DNA from: Prosthecobacter sp.
Lineage (GTDB): Bacteria > Verrucomicrobiota > Verrucomicrobiia > Verrucomicrobiales > Verrucomicrobiaceae
Length of the DNA stretch: 63,725 nucleotides
Direction of reading: 5' to 3'
Assembly (NCBI GenBank): GCA_021733925.1
Contig: JAIPJY010000041.1
Coordinates: 1 to 63,725 of the forward strand
Below, piece by piece: positions 17,435 to 26,441 of this stretch. Made by a program: the position numbers and the translations under genes. The notes under the pieces are model-generated. The model had not been told where the DNA came from, did no database searches, and saw nothing but the letters and a program-made list of their open reading frames with translations. The number at the start of each line of letters is the position of its first letter. The first letter of the stretch is position 1.

Positions 17435-18859
17435 ATGAATCCAAATCCATTCTCCCGGCGCGAGTTTTTGAAGACCGGCTCCAACGGCTTCGGCTACCTG
17501 GCCTTTGCCGCGCTGGCACAGCAGCAGGCGCTGCGTGCCAATCCGCAGGCCGCCACCGGGCCGCTGGCACCGAAAGCGCCGCATTTCGCGCCACGTGCGA
17601 AGCATGTGATCTTTCTCTGCATGCAGGGTGCACCGTCACATGTGGATACGTTTGACTACAAGCCGAAGCTGATCGCGGACAATGGAAAAGGTGCGCCCTC
17701 AGCGGCCGGGCGCTATGGCACAGCAAAGCTGATGGCCTCACCGTGGAAATTCAACCGGCAGGGCAAGAGCGGTTTGTACATCTCGGAGCTGTTTCCGAAT
17801 CTGGGCAAGCATGCGGATGAGATGTGCATCCTAAATTCGATGTGCACGGATCTGCCGGCGCACCCGCAGGCGTTTTCCCAGCTCCACACGGGCACGACGC
17901 AGTTCGTGCGCCCGTCGCTGGGATCGTGGGCCTTGTATGGTCTGGGCACGATGAATGAAAACCTGCCTGGATTCATCACGGTGAATCCGCCCGGCAACGC
18001 CACACGCACTTACGGCAGCGCCTTCCTGCCTGCCATTTATCAAGGCACCAAGATCGGTGGCAACGGTTTCCCCGGGGGGGGCGGTGGACGGCGGGGCGGC
18101 GGCATGGAGCAGGCCACGGTGGCGAACATCAAAAACAACCGCTACACGACTGATGAGCAGCGCACGCAGCTGGATCTGGTGCAGGCGCTCAACAAATCCC
18201 GCATGCAGCAGGACGGCGGTGTCAGCCCCGAGGTGGAAGGCGTGATCGAGTCCTATGAACTGGCGTTTCGCATGCAGGCCGAGGTGCCAAAGGTGATGGA
18301 TCTGAGCAAGGAAACGGCGGCCACGAAGGCGCTTTATGGCATTGATGAGCAGGAGACGGACGCATTTGGCAGGCAGTGCCTGATGGCGCGCAAGTTTGTG
18401 GAGGCCGGCGTGCGGTTCATCGAGCTCACGAATGGCAACTGGGACCAGCATTTCAATCTGAAGGCCTCACTGGAACGCAACACCGGGGCGATCGACAAGC
18501 CCATTGCCGGTCTGCTGGCCGATCTGAAGCAGCGCGGACTGCTCAAAGACACGCTGATCATCTGGGGTGGTGAGTTTGGCCGTACGCCGCACAGTCAAGG
18601 GGACGACGGACGCGATCACAACAACAAGGGCTTCTCCATGTGGATGGCCGGCGGCGGGGTGAAGGGCGGCATGAATTATGGGATGACGGATGATTACGGC
18701 TACGAGGCGGTGCAGAACAAGATGCACATCCATGACTGGCACGCGACGGTGCTGGCGCTGATGGGGCTTGATCACGAACGGCTTACCTTCCGTTATGCAG
18801 GCCGCGATTTCCGTCTCACAGACGTTTATGGCACGGTGGCGAAGGAGATCATTGCTTGA
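17435..18859 (+). CDS. DUF1501 (sulfatase-like) Tat-exported protein
   Basis: A 474-aa protein from the ATG at 17435. The open frame reaches back to 17276 inside the upstream gene, but the twin-arginine leader SRREFLKTGSNGFGYLAF right after MNPNPF fixes the start. The body has the alkaline-phosphatase-like DUF1501 landmarks: HVIFLCMQGAPSHVDTFDYK near the N-terminus, DLPAHPQAF, and the C-terminal IWGGEFGRTPHSQGDDGRDHN with metal-site Asp/His residues. The gene contains a run of eight G (about 18073-18081), but here it stays in frame and encodes a Gly loop (PGGGGGRRGGG). It is co-transcribed with the DUF1549/DUF1553 gene and presumably works with it in the periplasm. Confidence 0.92.
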   Translation: MNPNPFSRREFLKTGSNGFGYLAFAALAQQQALRANPQAATGPLAPKAPHFAPRAKHVIFLCMQGAPSHVDTFDYKPKLIADNGKGAPSAAGRYGTAKLMASPWKFNRQGKSGLYISELFPNLGKHADEMCILNSMCTDLPAHPQAFSQLHTGTTQFVRPSLGSWALYGLGTMNENLPGFITVNPPGNATRTYGSAFLPAIYQGTKIGGNGFPGGGGGRRGGGMEQATVANIKNNRYTTDEQRTQLDLVQALNKSRMQQDGGVSPEVEGVIESYELAFRMQAEVPKVMDLSKETAATKALYGIDEQETDAFGRQCLMARKFVEAGVRFIELTNGNWDQHFNLKASLERNTGAIDKPIAGLLADLKQRGLLKDTLIIWGGEFGRTPHSQGDDGRDHNNKGFSMWMAGGGVKGGMNYGMTDDYGYEAVQNKMHIHDWHATVLALMGLDHERLTFRYAGRDFRLTDVYGTVAKEIIA

Positions 18860-18915
18860 GCGAATTGGGCTCCTGTGTGACGCATGCGTTGCATCTGGCG
18901 TGATTCGTCTTATCA

Positions 18916-20475
18916 ATGGCGCTGAAAATGGGAAAAAGCGCCTCAGCATCCGCCGTAAAGATGTCCTCCAGCCAGGCGCTGGATGCTGCCTCCAGCAGTG
19001 CGATCGATCCAGAGACGATGATGCGCATCGAGGCGTTGATAGCGACAGAGCTGCCGGAAGAACTGCGCAACAGTGCCAAAGGCCTGCTGCGTGCTGTGGC
19101 CGGCAAAGTGGCCGTGCCGGGGCATTTTGATGCGTTCTGCTGCCAGGCATTTTCAAAGCCGGAATGGGCGGCGGCGGGCAGTGTGTTGATTGCGGAGATG
19201 TTTGAGCAGGACGAGGACCAGCTCGCAGAACTCGCACGCATCCCCGACCTGGTGATTGAAATGGGCAGCGGTGAGGTCAACGTGACCTGCATGGTGGCGT
19301 CCCGCTGGGCCGCACGCGGGGAGACGCACCGTCTCTCCAGACTCGCAGACGCCATCGTGGCATCGCATGCCTCCAGAAACGCCTGTGCCGTGGATGTCAT
19401 GCTGGCCCTGGCCGCCACGCTGGCCGTGACGCGATTTTCACGCGCAGAGCAGCTGTACAATGCCGCCCTGCCACTGGCTGGAGAAGAACATCAGGAGGCG
19501 CTGGCAGATGCCCGGCGCTGGCTGGCAGCCGGGCGTGTTGTGTGCAGTGCGGTGCAGGATGAGCGTGATTTCTGGGACGTGCGGCTGCGCAAACCCAAGA
19601 CGGCCTGGACCTGGCAGAGCAAAGCGGAGCGTGAGGCGCTGGACCACTTGTCAGAGTGTTTGACGGCCGACATGGAAGGGGCTGATTTGTTCAAGGCGGT
19701 GCTGCCTGAGTGCTGGTGGGAACTGGCGATGAAGTGTGCGCAACAGCATGAAAAGCTGGAGGAGGCGACGCAAAAGCTGGCGGCGGTGAAAACGGGAAAT
19801 GGGGTGTCTCCGAAGGCCGTGGTTGAGTCATTTCCGACAGCCGGGTGGGGCACCAGAGAAATTCTTCCGCATCCGCAGGCAGGGCCCTTGGCGCGGTTTA
19901 TTCTACCTTGGTTCTGCGGCTGCCTTGCGATGCTGCTCACCGTGCTGGTGCCCGTGCTGGTATTGCCACGGGAATTTGTCATAGGCATTCTGGACACTTT
20001 AAAACCAGTGGCAGCGCTCTCGACCACTGCCGAGATGGAGGCGTGGAGGAAAAATGAATTGCAAAAGAAGGCCGCTGAGATGGCACCGTTTAAACCTGAG
20101 TATGATTTGGCAAAAACGGGTGGGTGGAAGGAAAACGAAAAGGTACTCTCAGGACAAAGCCAGGAACTGCCGTTTGAGAGCCCGCAGTACATGAATCTGC
20201 TGGTCTGGCTTCATTTAGATCCGCCCAAGGATGAGGAAGTCCGCCAGCGTGTTTGTAAACTGCTGCTGCAACGGGTGAAGGGGAATGCCATCACATTGTG
20301 GGAGGTGTTGTCGTATTCTGGTTCCGCGAATGCTGCAGAGATCAAAATTGCGGCACGCAACGCGCTCACTGATGCGGATTATCAATGGAGCGATGATGAG
20401 AAAAAGCGCCTAGGCGCGATTGCTGGGGGCACCGTTTCCACTAAATCCTTGCCGGCTGGCGGGAACAAAAGATGA
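18916..20475 (+). CDS. Unrecognised single-span membrane protein, mostly helical
   Basis: I do not recognise this 519-aa protein. Residues about 30-310 are Ala/Leu/Glu-rich and helical, with a repeat-like feel (LIAEMFEQDEDQLAELARIP; VDVMLALAATLAVTRFSRAE). A TPR/HEAT-like solenoid in the cytoplasm is possible. One strong membrane span lies at about 328-350 (FILPWFCGCLAMLLTVLVPV). About 165 charged outer residues follow, ending in another helical-repeat-like segment (DEEVRQRVCKLLLQRVKG). The plan resembles the membrane proteins of the GTPase-motor operon and the pseudokinase at 20762. It starts 56 bp after the DUF1501 gene but is not an expected partner of it. An alternative ATG lies at 18928. 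Confidence 0.55.
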   Translation: MALKMGKSASASAVKMSSSQALDAASSSAIDPETMMRIEALIATELPEELRNSAKGLLRAVAGKVAVPGHFDAFCCQAFSKPEWAAAGSVLIAEMFEQDEDQLAELARIPDLVIEMGSGEVNVTCMVASRWAARGETHRLSRLADAIVASHASRNACAVDVMLALAATLAVTRFSRAEQLYNAALPLAGEEHQEALADARRWLAAGRVVCSAVQDERDFWDVRLRKPKTAWTWQSKAEREALDHLSECLTADMEGADLFKAVLPECWWELAMKCAQQHEKLEEATQKLAAVKTGNGVSPKAVVESFPTAGWGTREILPHPQAGPLARFILPWFCGCLAMLLTVLVPVLVLPREFVIGILDTLKPVAALSTTAEMEAWRKNELQKKAAEMAPFKPEYDLAKTGGWKENEKVLSGQSQELPFESPQYMNLLVWLHLDPPKDEEVRQRVCKLLLQRVKGNAITLWEVLSYSGSANAAEIKIAARNALTDADYQWSDDEKKRLGAIAGGTVSTKSLPAGGNKR

Positions 20476-20761
20476 AAATGGATGTCTGCTTCGCTCAAAT
20501 CTGAGTTTCAGAGATGCTAGTTTTCATTTTTTGTGAGTTCACTTGGTATCCTTTGAGCTTATTGAGAATCGCCACGGTGGACTATGCTTTTTATGGTTTA
20601 ATCTCTAAAAGATGGTTTATTCACGGTATAAAATTACCAGATTTTTTAGAATAAACTTTGCAATTTTGAGCCACAACCCTTATAAATTAGAGTGTATATG
20701 TGAGGTCGCGCCCCCAAGTTTCTGGTCGGCGTGATCTCATGGTATGGTTCATTAACTTGTT
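20476..20761. other. AT-rich intergenic region before the pseudokinase/tubulin genes
   Basis: These 286 bp are visibly richer in A and T than the flanking genes and hold no convincing reading frame. A good sigma70-type promoter (20658-20686) lies near the right end, about 75 bp before the ATG at 20762. No terminator for the 519-aa gene was found here. Confidence 0.6.
20658..20686 (+). promoter_or_regulatory. Probable sigma70 promoter of the pseudokinase (and perhaps tubulin) genes
   Basis: TTGCAA (20658-20663), a spacer of exactly 17 bp, then TATAAA (20681-20686). This would start transcription near 20693 and give a leader of about 70 nt. It may also feed btubA, since no terminator is seen between 23374 and 23639. 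Confidence 0.5.
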
Positions 20762-23374
20762 ATGATTGAAGAGCTTCAGCAATTTGGCAGCCTGTCTGTG
20801 GCGCATCGAACCGGTGGTGCACCGGTTGAGTTGATGCGTTCCAAGGACGAGGTTGTTTTTCTGGCCTTTGACAACCGGATCCACCGGTTGGTGGAATTGC
20901 ATGTGCTGCGTGGCGGCAGCACACTGGATGCGGCGATGAAGAGATCGGCCTTTGAGCGTGCCCGTCAGGCATCGGAAATTCGCGGGCATGCTTTCATGCG
21001 CATTTTGGAAGTGGGTGAGGACCAAGGGCTGGTTTATTACACCAGCAATCTCAATGACGGCGAGTTCGTCGAGCATTACACCCAAAGGCGCGGCGCAGTG
21101 GCACCCGCAACAGGACTGGCGCTGGTTTATCAGTTGCTGGATGACCTGCTGCAATTGCAAGGATTTCAGCGTCTCGTTTCGCGCATGCATCTGGACCGTG
21201 TGCTGGTCACGACTCTGGAGGACACATTCCTGCAGCTCCGCGTGTTTGATTACGGGCTGTCGCAGCTGGATGCAGGGACCGAGGTGCAAAGTGGTGCGCG
21301 GCTGGTGGTGGAGGCATGCCGGTTGATTTTTCTTCTGCTGACCGGGCAGCCATATGCAGGCGAAAATCCGGACAAGTTTCCTGCATTAACACAACTGCCG
21401 ATGGGATTGCGAACTGCGGTCAGAGCTGCTCTCACCGACCCCGACAATGCTCCGACATCGATCGAAAAGCTGCGTGATGATGTGCGCGAAGCGTTCAGCG
21501 CCCTTTCGAGCAATATTAAAGCGCGCAACTTCCGCAAACACCTGGTGGTGAGCTCCTCGCTGCTGCCACAATCTCAGCTTCAGGAACTGCTGCTGGAAGA
21601 TGTGCCGGTCGAAACCATTCTTGGAACGCGGTTTCGCGTGGAGGATGTGGATCACGCCCGCCGCTATCCTTTTTCCATTCCTGCGATCAACACGAAGCTG
21701 GACCAGCCTGTCACGGTGCATCTGCTGCCGCCGTCGAGAATTGTGGATAAATCCCGCTACGAGGCGGTGCCATTGCAGATGTGGCGTTTCAATCCTGAGC
21801 GGCACCCGAACATCCTGCGGTCCTTGAGTCTCTGGGAAAGTCCTGACTGGACGTTCCTGACCGAAGAGCGGGAGCCTGGCTTTGCGCTCAGCCGTCTGAT
21901 GGCGGAGCGCATCACGCTCAATCCTGCTGAAGTAACGGTGCTGATGCGACAGATTCGCGCCGGACTTGATCAGGCGGTGGAGTGTGGCGTGCAGCGCGTG
22001 GATTTGCACCCTTCCAACATCCTGCTGCGGGTGGGGAAAAATGGTCCGCTGCTGTCGCGTGAACTCGAACGGCTGATGCAGAAGCGCCTGGATGCCTGGC
22101 CTTCGTTTGTGGTGAAGCTGCGTCCGCACATGACCATGCGCAGCCTGTATGAGCCGCTGCTGGTTGACATGGATCTCGCCGAAGGCCAGCCGCTGGAGGA
22201 GCATTTGCAGAATCGTGATTTCCGGCATCGCTCTTTTGTGGCGCTTGCGGGCTATTTGCTGACAGGTGAGCGTCAAAGCGGAGGCGTGCCGCAGTTTCCT
22301 GAATCCATCCCTGAGGCGGCCGCCGCTTATGTGCGTGAATGCCTTGAACTCATCCGCCGTGCGGGCAAGACGCCAAGTCCAGGTGATTTCATCGACAAGT
22401 TCGAGGGGCTGCTGTCTGCGCCGACGGTTGATCTGGCGACACGTCTGCGTGGCAGCAATGTGGTGGCACTGGAAGAGATGGAAAGCGTGGGCTCCGTCTC
22501 TGATTTTGACGATGATTGGAATGCGAACAATGCCGCCGCCGAAACTTTTGAGGAGGCACCCATTTCCCCCATCAAGCGCGGGATGAAGACGCATGACTTC
22601 AATTCGTTGCACCCGCAAAAGCGCAGTCTGCCCTGGGGAGCCATGGCGGCCGCTGCCGTTGTGCTGCTGGGCATAGGTGCATGGATTTTGGGGGGCAAAG
22701 CGAAGCCTGAAGCTGTGGTGCAGCCGGTGGTTTCCTCTGCTGAAGCTGAAGGACCTGTGGTCAGGAAAAATGACGTGCCACCGGCGGTCGTGAAGGTTGT
22801 CCAGAGCAAGCCGGTTCCGGCGCAAGTTGCAGCAGTCAAACCACCGCCCGCACCTGTTGTTGTCGAACCTGTCAAACCGGCTGCAGTCATGAAGGAGGCG
22901 GTGCCGAATCCATCCGTCAAACCAACGTCAGTGGTGGTGGAAGCAGCGCCGAATCCATCCGTCAAACCGACGTCAGTGGTGGTGGAAACTGCGCCGAATC
23001 CACCTGCCAAACCAATGCCTGCAGTCGTGGCGTCGGTGCCAGAGGCTCCTGCTCCGCCACCAAGTGTGTCCGTCCAGGCGAATGATGTGAAGCCGATGAC
23101 AAAACCGGTGGCTGAAAAGTCAGCAGGTTCAGACACAAGAACCGCAGCGGTAACACCTGCCTTCATCAGTCCGAAACCCGTGGCTGAGCCAGTCCCGCCA
23201 GCGACTGCTGAGAAGCAGCCGGCGAAGGATCCCATCACCATTCGCCGTGCCATTGTTCCATCCAAGGAGGAGATCGACCGCATGAAGAAGGGGCAGGTTG
23301 AAAACAGAACCGGACAGGTGCCTGCCATATCCACGGCCTCAACTCTGCCGCCGAAACGCGAAGCAACACCGTGA
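20762..23374 (+). CDS. Tandem protein-kinase-like (probable pseudokinase) single-span membrane protein
   Basis: An 870-aa protein with two kinase-like folds in a row. In the first (about 1-260), FERARQASEIRGHAFMRILE with VGEDQGLVYY resembles the helix-C/hinge region, RMHLDRVLV stands for the catalytic loop and VFDYGLS for DFG; the usual Gly-rich loop and HRD are not recognisable. In the second (about 285-560), ERHPNILRSLSLWES resembles 'hPNIv', VDLHPSNILL keeps the catalytic-loop Asp and Asn, and VDMDLAEG replaces DFG. One span lies at about 623-642. The last 220 residues are Pro/Val/Ala-rich and outside the cytoplasm, with three 15-residue repeats. Activity is doubtful for domain 1 and open for domain 2. 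It lies just upstream of btubA in the same direction. Confidence 0.6.
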   Translation: MIEELQQFGSLSVAHRTGGAPVELMRSKDEVVFLAFDNRIHRLVELHVLRGGSTLDAAMKRSAFERARQASEIRGHAFMRILEVGEDQGLVYYTSNLNDGEFVEHYTQRRGAVAPATGLALVYQLLDDLLQLQGFQRLVSRMHLDRVLVTTLEDTFLQLRVFDYGLSQLDAGTEVQSGARLVVEACRLIFLLLTGQPYAGENPDKFPALTQLPMGLRTAVRAALTDPDNAPTSIEKLRDDVREAFSALSSNIKARNFRKHLVVSSSLLPQSQLQELLLEDVPVETILGTRFRVEDVDHARRYPFSIPAINTKLDQPVTVHLLPPSRIVDKSRYEAVPLQMWRFNPERHPNILRSLSLWESPDWTFLTEEREPGFALSRLMAERITLNPAEVTVLMRQIRAGLDQAVECGVQRVDLHPSNILLRVGKNGPLLSRELERLMQKRLDAWPSFVVKLRPHMTMRSLYEPLLVDMDLAEGQPLEEHLQNRDFRHRSFVALAGYLLTGERQSGGVPQFPESIPEAAAAYVRECLELIRRAGKTPSPGDFIDKFEGLLSAPTVDLATRLRGSNVVALEEMESVGSVSDFDDDWNANNAAAETFEEAPISPIKRGMKTHDFNSLHPQKRSLPWGAMAAAAVVLLGIGAWILGGKAKPEAVVQPVVSSAEAEGPVVRKNDVPPAVVKVVQSKPVPAQVAAVKPPPAPVVVEPVKPAAVMKEAVPNPSVKPTSVVVEAAPNPSVKPTSVVVETAPNPPAKPMPAVVASVPEAPAPPPSVSVQANDVKPMTKPVAEKSAGSDTRTAAVTPAFISPKPVAEPVPPATAEKQPAKDPITIRRAIVPSKEEIDRMKKGQVENRTGQVPAISTASTLPPKREATP
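22904..23038 (+). repeat. Three 45-bp tandem repeats in the pseudokinase tail
   Basis: Units begin at 22904, 22949 and 22994, each starting CCGAATCCA and encoding 15 residues of the form PNPSVKPTSVVVEAA. Units 1 and 2 differ at only a few bases and unit 3 is more diverged. They extend the Pro-rich extracytoplasmic stalk and can change in copy number without shifting frame. Confidence 0.85.
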
Positions 23375-23638
23375 TCCCAGCCATTGCGCGCATTTCAATA
23401 TTGAAGCCATTTCGGCGTGGGATTCCTCACGAAAGCATGGAATTTGCGTGGACTCCCGGCGCACTCACAGGTAAAACTACCTTCAGTGGAGAAGGATTCC
23501 GCAAACAATGCCGCTTTGATTGCGAAGTCCGGGGCATGCCGGATGAGAATCATCGGCATGGTGTGGCTGGTGGCTTCTCCCCTTTCAAATGCTGGCATTT
23601 CACATCACATTAGAAACCGCGAAAATTAGGAGAGACTG
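23375..23638. other. Intergenic region between pseudokinase and btubA
   Basis: These 264 bp contain an 80-codon frame (23371-23613, GTG start overlapping the pseudokinase stop by 4 bp) with no recognisable motif. I do not call it as a gene. The right end carries the strong btubA ribosome site AGGAGA (about 23628-23633). No terminator is visible, so read-through into btubA is possible. Confidence 0.5.
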
Positions 23639-25059
23639 ATGAAGGTCAACAACACTATCGTTATTTCAATCGGTCAGGCAGGCAATCAAATTGCCGCGTC
23701 TTTCTGGAAAACCATCTGTCAGGAGCACGGCATTGATCCGCTGACAGGGCAGACCGCTCAGGGACAGGCTCCACGCGGAAACTGGAGCGCCTTTTTCAGC
23801 AAACTCGGTGAATCATCTTCCGGCAGTTATGTCCCGCGTGCGGTGATGGTGGATTTGGAGCCAAGTGTGATCGACAACATCAAGGCCACTTCCGGATCGC
23901 TCTTCAATCCTGGCAACCTCATCAGCCGCACGGAAGGTGCCGGCGGCAATTTCGCCGTGGGTTATCTGGGTGCCGGACGCGAGGTGCTGCCTGAAGTCAT
24001 GGGACGTCTCGATGCTGAGATCGACAAGTGTGACAATGTCGGCGGCATCCTCGTTTTGCATGCCACGGGCGGTGGTTCAGGGTCTGGCTTTGGTGCGCTG
24101 CTCATTGAATCCGTCAAAGAAAAGTATCCTGAGTTCCCGATCCTGAGCTGAGCTGCGCGGTGCTGCCGTCACCGCAGGTTTCCTCGGTGGTCACGGAGCC
24201 TTACAACACGGTGTTTACACTCAACACGCTGCGCCGTTCAGCAGACGCCTGCCTCATCTTCGACAATGAAGCGTTGTTCGAACTCGCCCATCGCAAATGG
24301 AACATCGAGAGCCCGACGGTGGATGACCTGAACCTCCTCATCACCGAGGCGCTGGCCGGTCTGACTGCTTCCATGCGTTTCAGCGGCTTCCTGACGGTGG
24401 AAATCAGCCTGCGTGAACTGCTCACGAATCTGGTGCCGCAGCCTTCGCTGCACTTCCTCATGTGCGCTTTCGCGCCGCTGACCCCGCCTGACCGCAGCAA
24501 GTTCGAAGAAATGGGCGTCGAAGACATGATTCGCAGCCTGTTTGACAACGGCTCCGTGTTTGCCGCCTGTTCACCCATGGAAGGCCGGTTCCTGAGCACG
24601 GCGGTGCTCTATCGTGGCATCATGGATGACAAGCCGCTGGCAGACGCCGCCCTCGCTGCGATGCGCGAGCAGCTGCCGCTGACGTACTGGATTCCCACCG
24701 CGTTCAAGATCGGCTATGTCGAGCAGCCTGGCATCTCGCACCGCAAGAGCATGGTGCTGCTGGCCAACAACACTGAAATCGCCCGTGTGCTGGACCGGAT
24801 CTGCCACAACTTTGACAAGCTCTGGCAGCGCAAGGCCTTCGCCAACTGGTACCTCAATGAAGGCATGTCTGAAGAGCAGATCAATGCGCTCCGTGCTTCC
24901 GCCCAGGAACTCATTCAGAGCTATCAGGTGGCCGAGGAAAGTGGTGCCAAGGCCAAGGTGCAGGACAGCTCGTCTGACATCTTGCGCAGCAGCGCCAGCC
25001 AGGATGACAGCCGTGGCGGTGGCATGAGTCTACGTGACCTCGTTGACCGTCGTCGTTAA
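23639..25059 (+). pseudogene. btubA: Bacterial tubulin BtubA, reading frame broken by a 5-bp tandem duplication
   Basis: The first 170 codons (MKVNNTIVISIGQAGNQIAA...) are BtubA up to ...FPILS and stop at TGA 24149-24151. The rest (LPSPQVSSVVTEPYNTVF... to MSLRDLVDRRR) continues from 24160 in another frame to 25059. TGAGC occurs twice at 24144-24153; removing one copy restores ...PILSCAVLPSPQ and a full-length protein of about 471 residues, the usual BtubA size. The tubulin signature GGGSGSGFG is present in the first part. The 299 codons after the break have no further stop, so the change looks recent or tolerated. A GTG at 24160, nine bases after the stop, could allow re-initiation and a split protein. 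BtubA forms GTP-dependent heterodimers and mini-microtubules with BtubB, whose gene is intact. Strong ribosome site (AGGAGA). Confidence 0.93.
24144..24153 (+). repeat. TGAGC x2 duplication that breaks btubA
   Basis: Two direct copies of TGAGC (24144-24148 and 24149-24153). The extra 5 bp create the in-frame TGA at 24149 and shift everything downstream. One copy would leave ATC CTG AGC TGC GCG GTG in frame. This is not a homopolymer, so a simple base-calling slip is less likely than for a G run. Confidence 0.95.
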
Positions 25060-25106
25060 GAACAGCAAATCAGGCAATCGATAAACAACAGTTTGGAGGA
25101 ATAACC

Positions 25107-26384
25107 GTGAGAGAGATTCTGAGCATTCATGTCGGACAATGTGGCAATCAAATCGCCGACCGTTACTGGCGGCTCCTGCTGCGTGAGCATGGCCTGACTG
25201 AGTCCGGCACATTGAAGGATGGCAACACGACTGCCGCCGCCAATACGAACATGGAGGTGTTCTTTCACAAGGTGCGTGATGGGAAGTACATCCCGCGTGC
25301 CATTTTGGTGGATCTTGAACCCGGAGTGATCGCCCGTATCGAGGGCGGTGACATGGCACAGCTCTTTGATGAGAGCTGCATCATTCGCAAAATTCCCGGT
25401 GCTGCCAACAACTGGGCGCGTGGTTACAACGTCGAAGGTGAGCGCATCATCGACCAGATCATGAATGTGATCGATGCCGCCGTCGAAAAGACCAAGTCCC
25501 TGCAGGGCTTCATGATGACCCACTCCATCGGTGGTGGTTCCGGCTCGGGTCTGGGTTCGCTCATTCTGGAGCGTCTGCGCCAGGCTTATCCCAAGAAGCG
25601 CATCTTCACGTTCTCCGTCGTTCCTTCCCCGTTGATTTCTGACTCTGCAGTCGAGCCCTACAACGCCATCCTCACGCTGCAGCGCATTCTGGATAATGCG
25701 GATGCCGCCGTGCTGCTCGACAACGAGGCGCTCTTCCGCATTGCGAAGTCGAAGCTGCACCGCAGCCCGAACTACATGGATCTCAATCAAATCATCGCCC
25801 TCATCATGAGTTCGGTGACTGCGTCTCTGCGATTCCCCGGAAGATTGAACACCGATCTCAGTGAATACGTGACCAATCTGGTGCCGTTCCCCGGCAATCA
25901 TTTCCTCACAGCTTCGTTTGCCCCCATGCGTGCTCCCGGGCAGGAGGGGCAGGTCCGCATCAATTTCCCCGACATCGCACGTGAAACGTTCTCTCAGGAC
26001 AATTTCACGGCAGCCATCGACTGGACCAACGGTGTGTATCTTTCCGCCTGCGCTCTGTTCCGTGGTGATGTGAAAGCCAAGGAAGTCGAAGAAAATATGG
26101 CGGCCATCCGCAAGAGCCTGAACTTCGCCAGCTACGTCCCCACCGGGGTCAAGCTGGGTGTGGCTGAAACCGCTCCGGAAGGCTTCGCCGCCAGCGGTCT
26201 CGCGCTGGTCAATCACACTGGCATTGCCGCCGTGTTTGAGCGTCTCATCACCAATTTTGACATCATGTTCGACAACCACGCCTACACGCACTGGTATGAG
26301 AACAATGGCGTTTCGCGCGACATGATGGCGCATGCACGCAATACCATCGTCAACCTCGCTCAATCCTATCGCGACGCCAGTTAA
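25107..26384 (+). CDS. btubB: Bacterial tubulin BtubB
   Basis: A 425-aa intact bacterial tubulin. It starts at a GTG (25107) preceded by a strong site GGAGGAATAACC, 47 bp after btubA. The N-terminus REILSIHVGQCGNQIADRYW is the tubulin nucleotide-binding start. The signature SIGGGSGSGLGS lies near residues 140-150, with AVEPYNAILT and the T7-region NLVPFPGNHF after it. In Prosthecobacter, BtubB co-polymerises with BtubA into five-protofilament tubules and is closer to beta-tubulin in some regions. With btubA broken in this assembly, BtubB would lack its full-length partner. The frame is clean from end to end, which supports continued selection or a very recent btubA lesion. Confidence 0.97.
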   Translation: MREILSIHVGQCGNQIADRYWRLLLREHGLTESGTLKDGNTTAAANTNMEVFFHKVRDGKYIPRAILVDLEPGVIARIEGGDMAQLFDESCIIRKIPGAANNWARGYNVEGERIIDQIMNVIDAAVEKTKSLQGFMMTHSIGGGSGSGLGSLILERLRQAYPKKRIFTFSVVPSPLISDSAVEPYNAILTLQRILDNADAAVLLDNEALFRIAKSKLHRSPNYMDLNQIIALIMSSVTASLRFPGRLNTDLSEYVTNLVPFPGNHFLTASFAPMRAPGQEGQVRINFPDIARETFSQDNFTAAIDWTNGVYLSACALFRGDVKAKEVEENMAAIRKSLNFASYVPTGVKLGVAETAPEGFAASGLALVNHTGIAAVFERLITNFDIMFDNHAYTHWYENNGVSRDMMAHARNTIVNLAQSYRDAS

Positions 26385-26441
26385 CCGGAATCTGGCCGGC
26401 TTTTCGTTCGCGCGGCCTTGTGACTCATTCTTCAACCCAAC

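Noticed and set aside
18073-18081. Second G8 run, in the DUF1501 gene, as a possible frameshift
   Set aside because: The frame continues correctly through it into conserved DUF1501 motifs.
21386-22825. 479-codon minus-strand frame inside the pseudokinase gene
   Set aside because: It is a shadow frame with a composition full of His and Arg; the plus-strand frame has kinase-like patterns and a better start.
23371-23613. 80-codon frame overlapping the pseudokinase stop
   Set aside because: The GTGA overlap is suggestive, but the translation has no recognisable motif, and the opposite strand also has an open frame. Left as intergenic.
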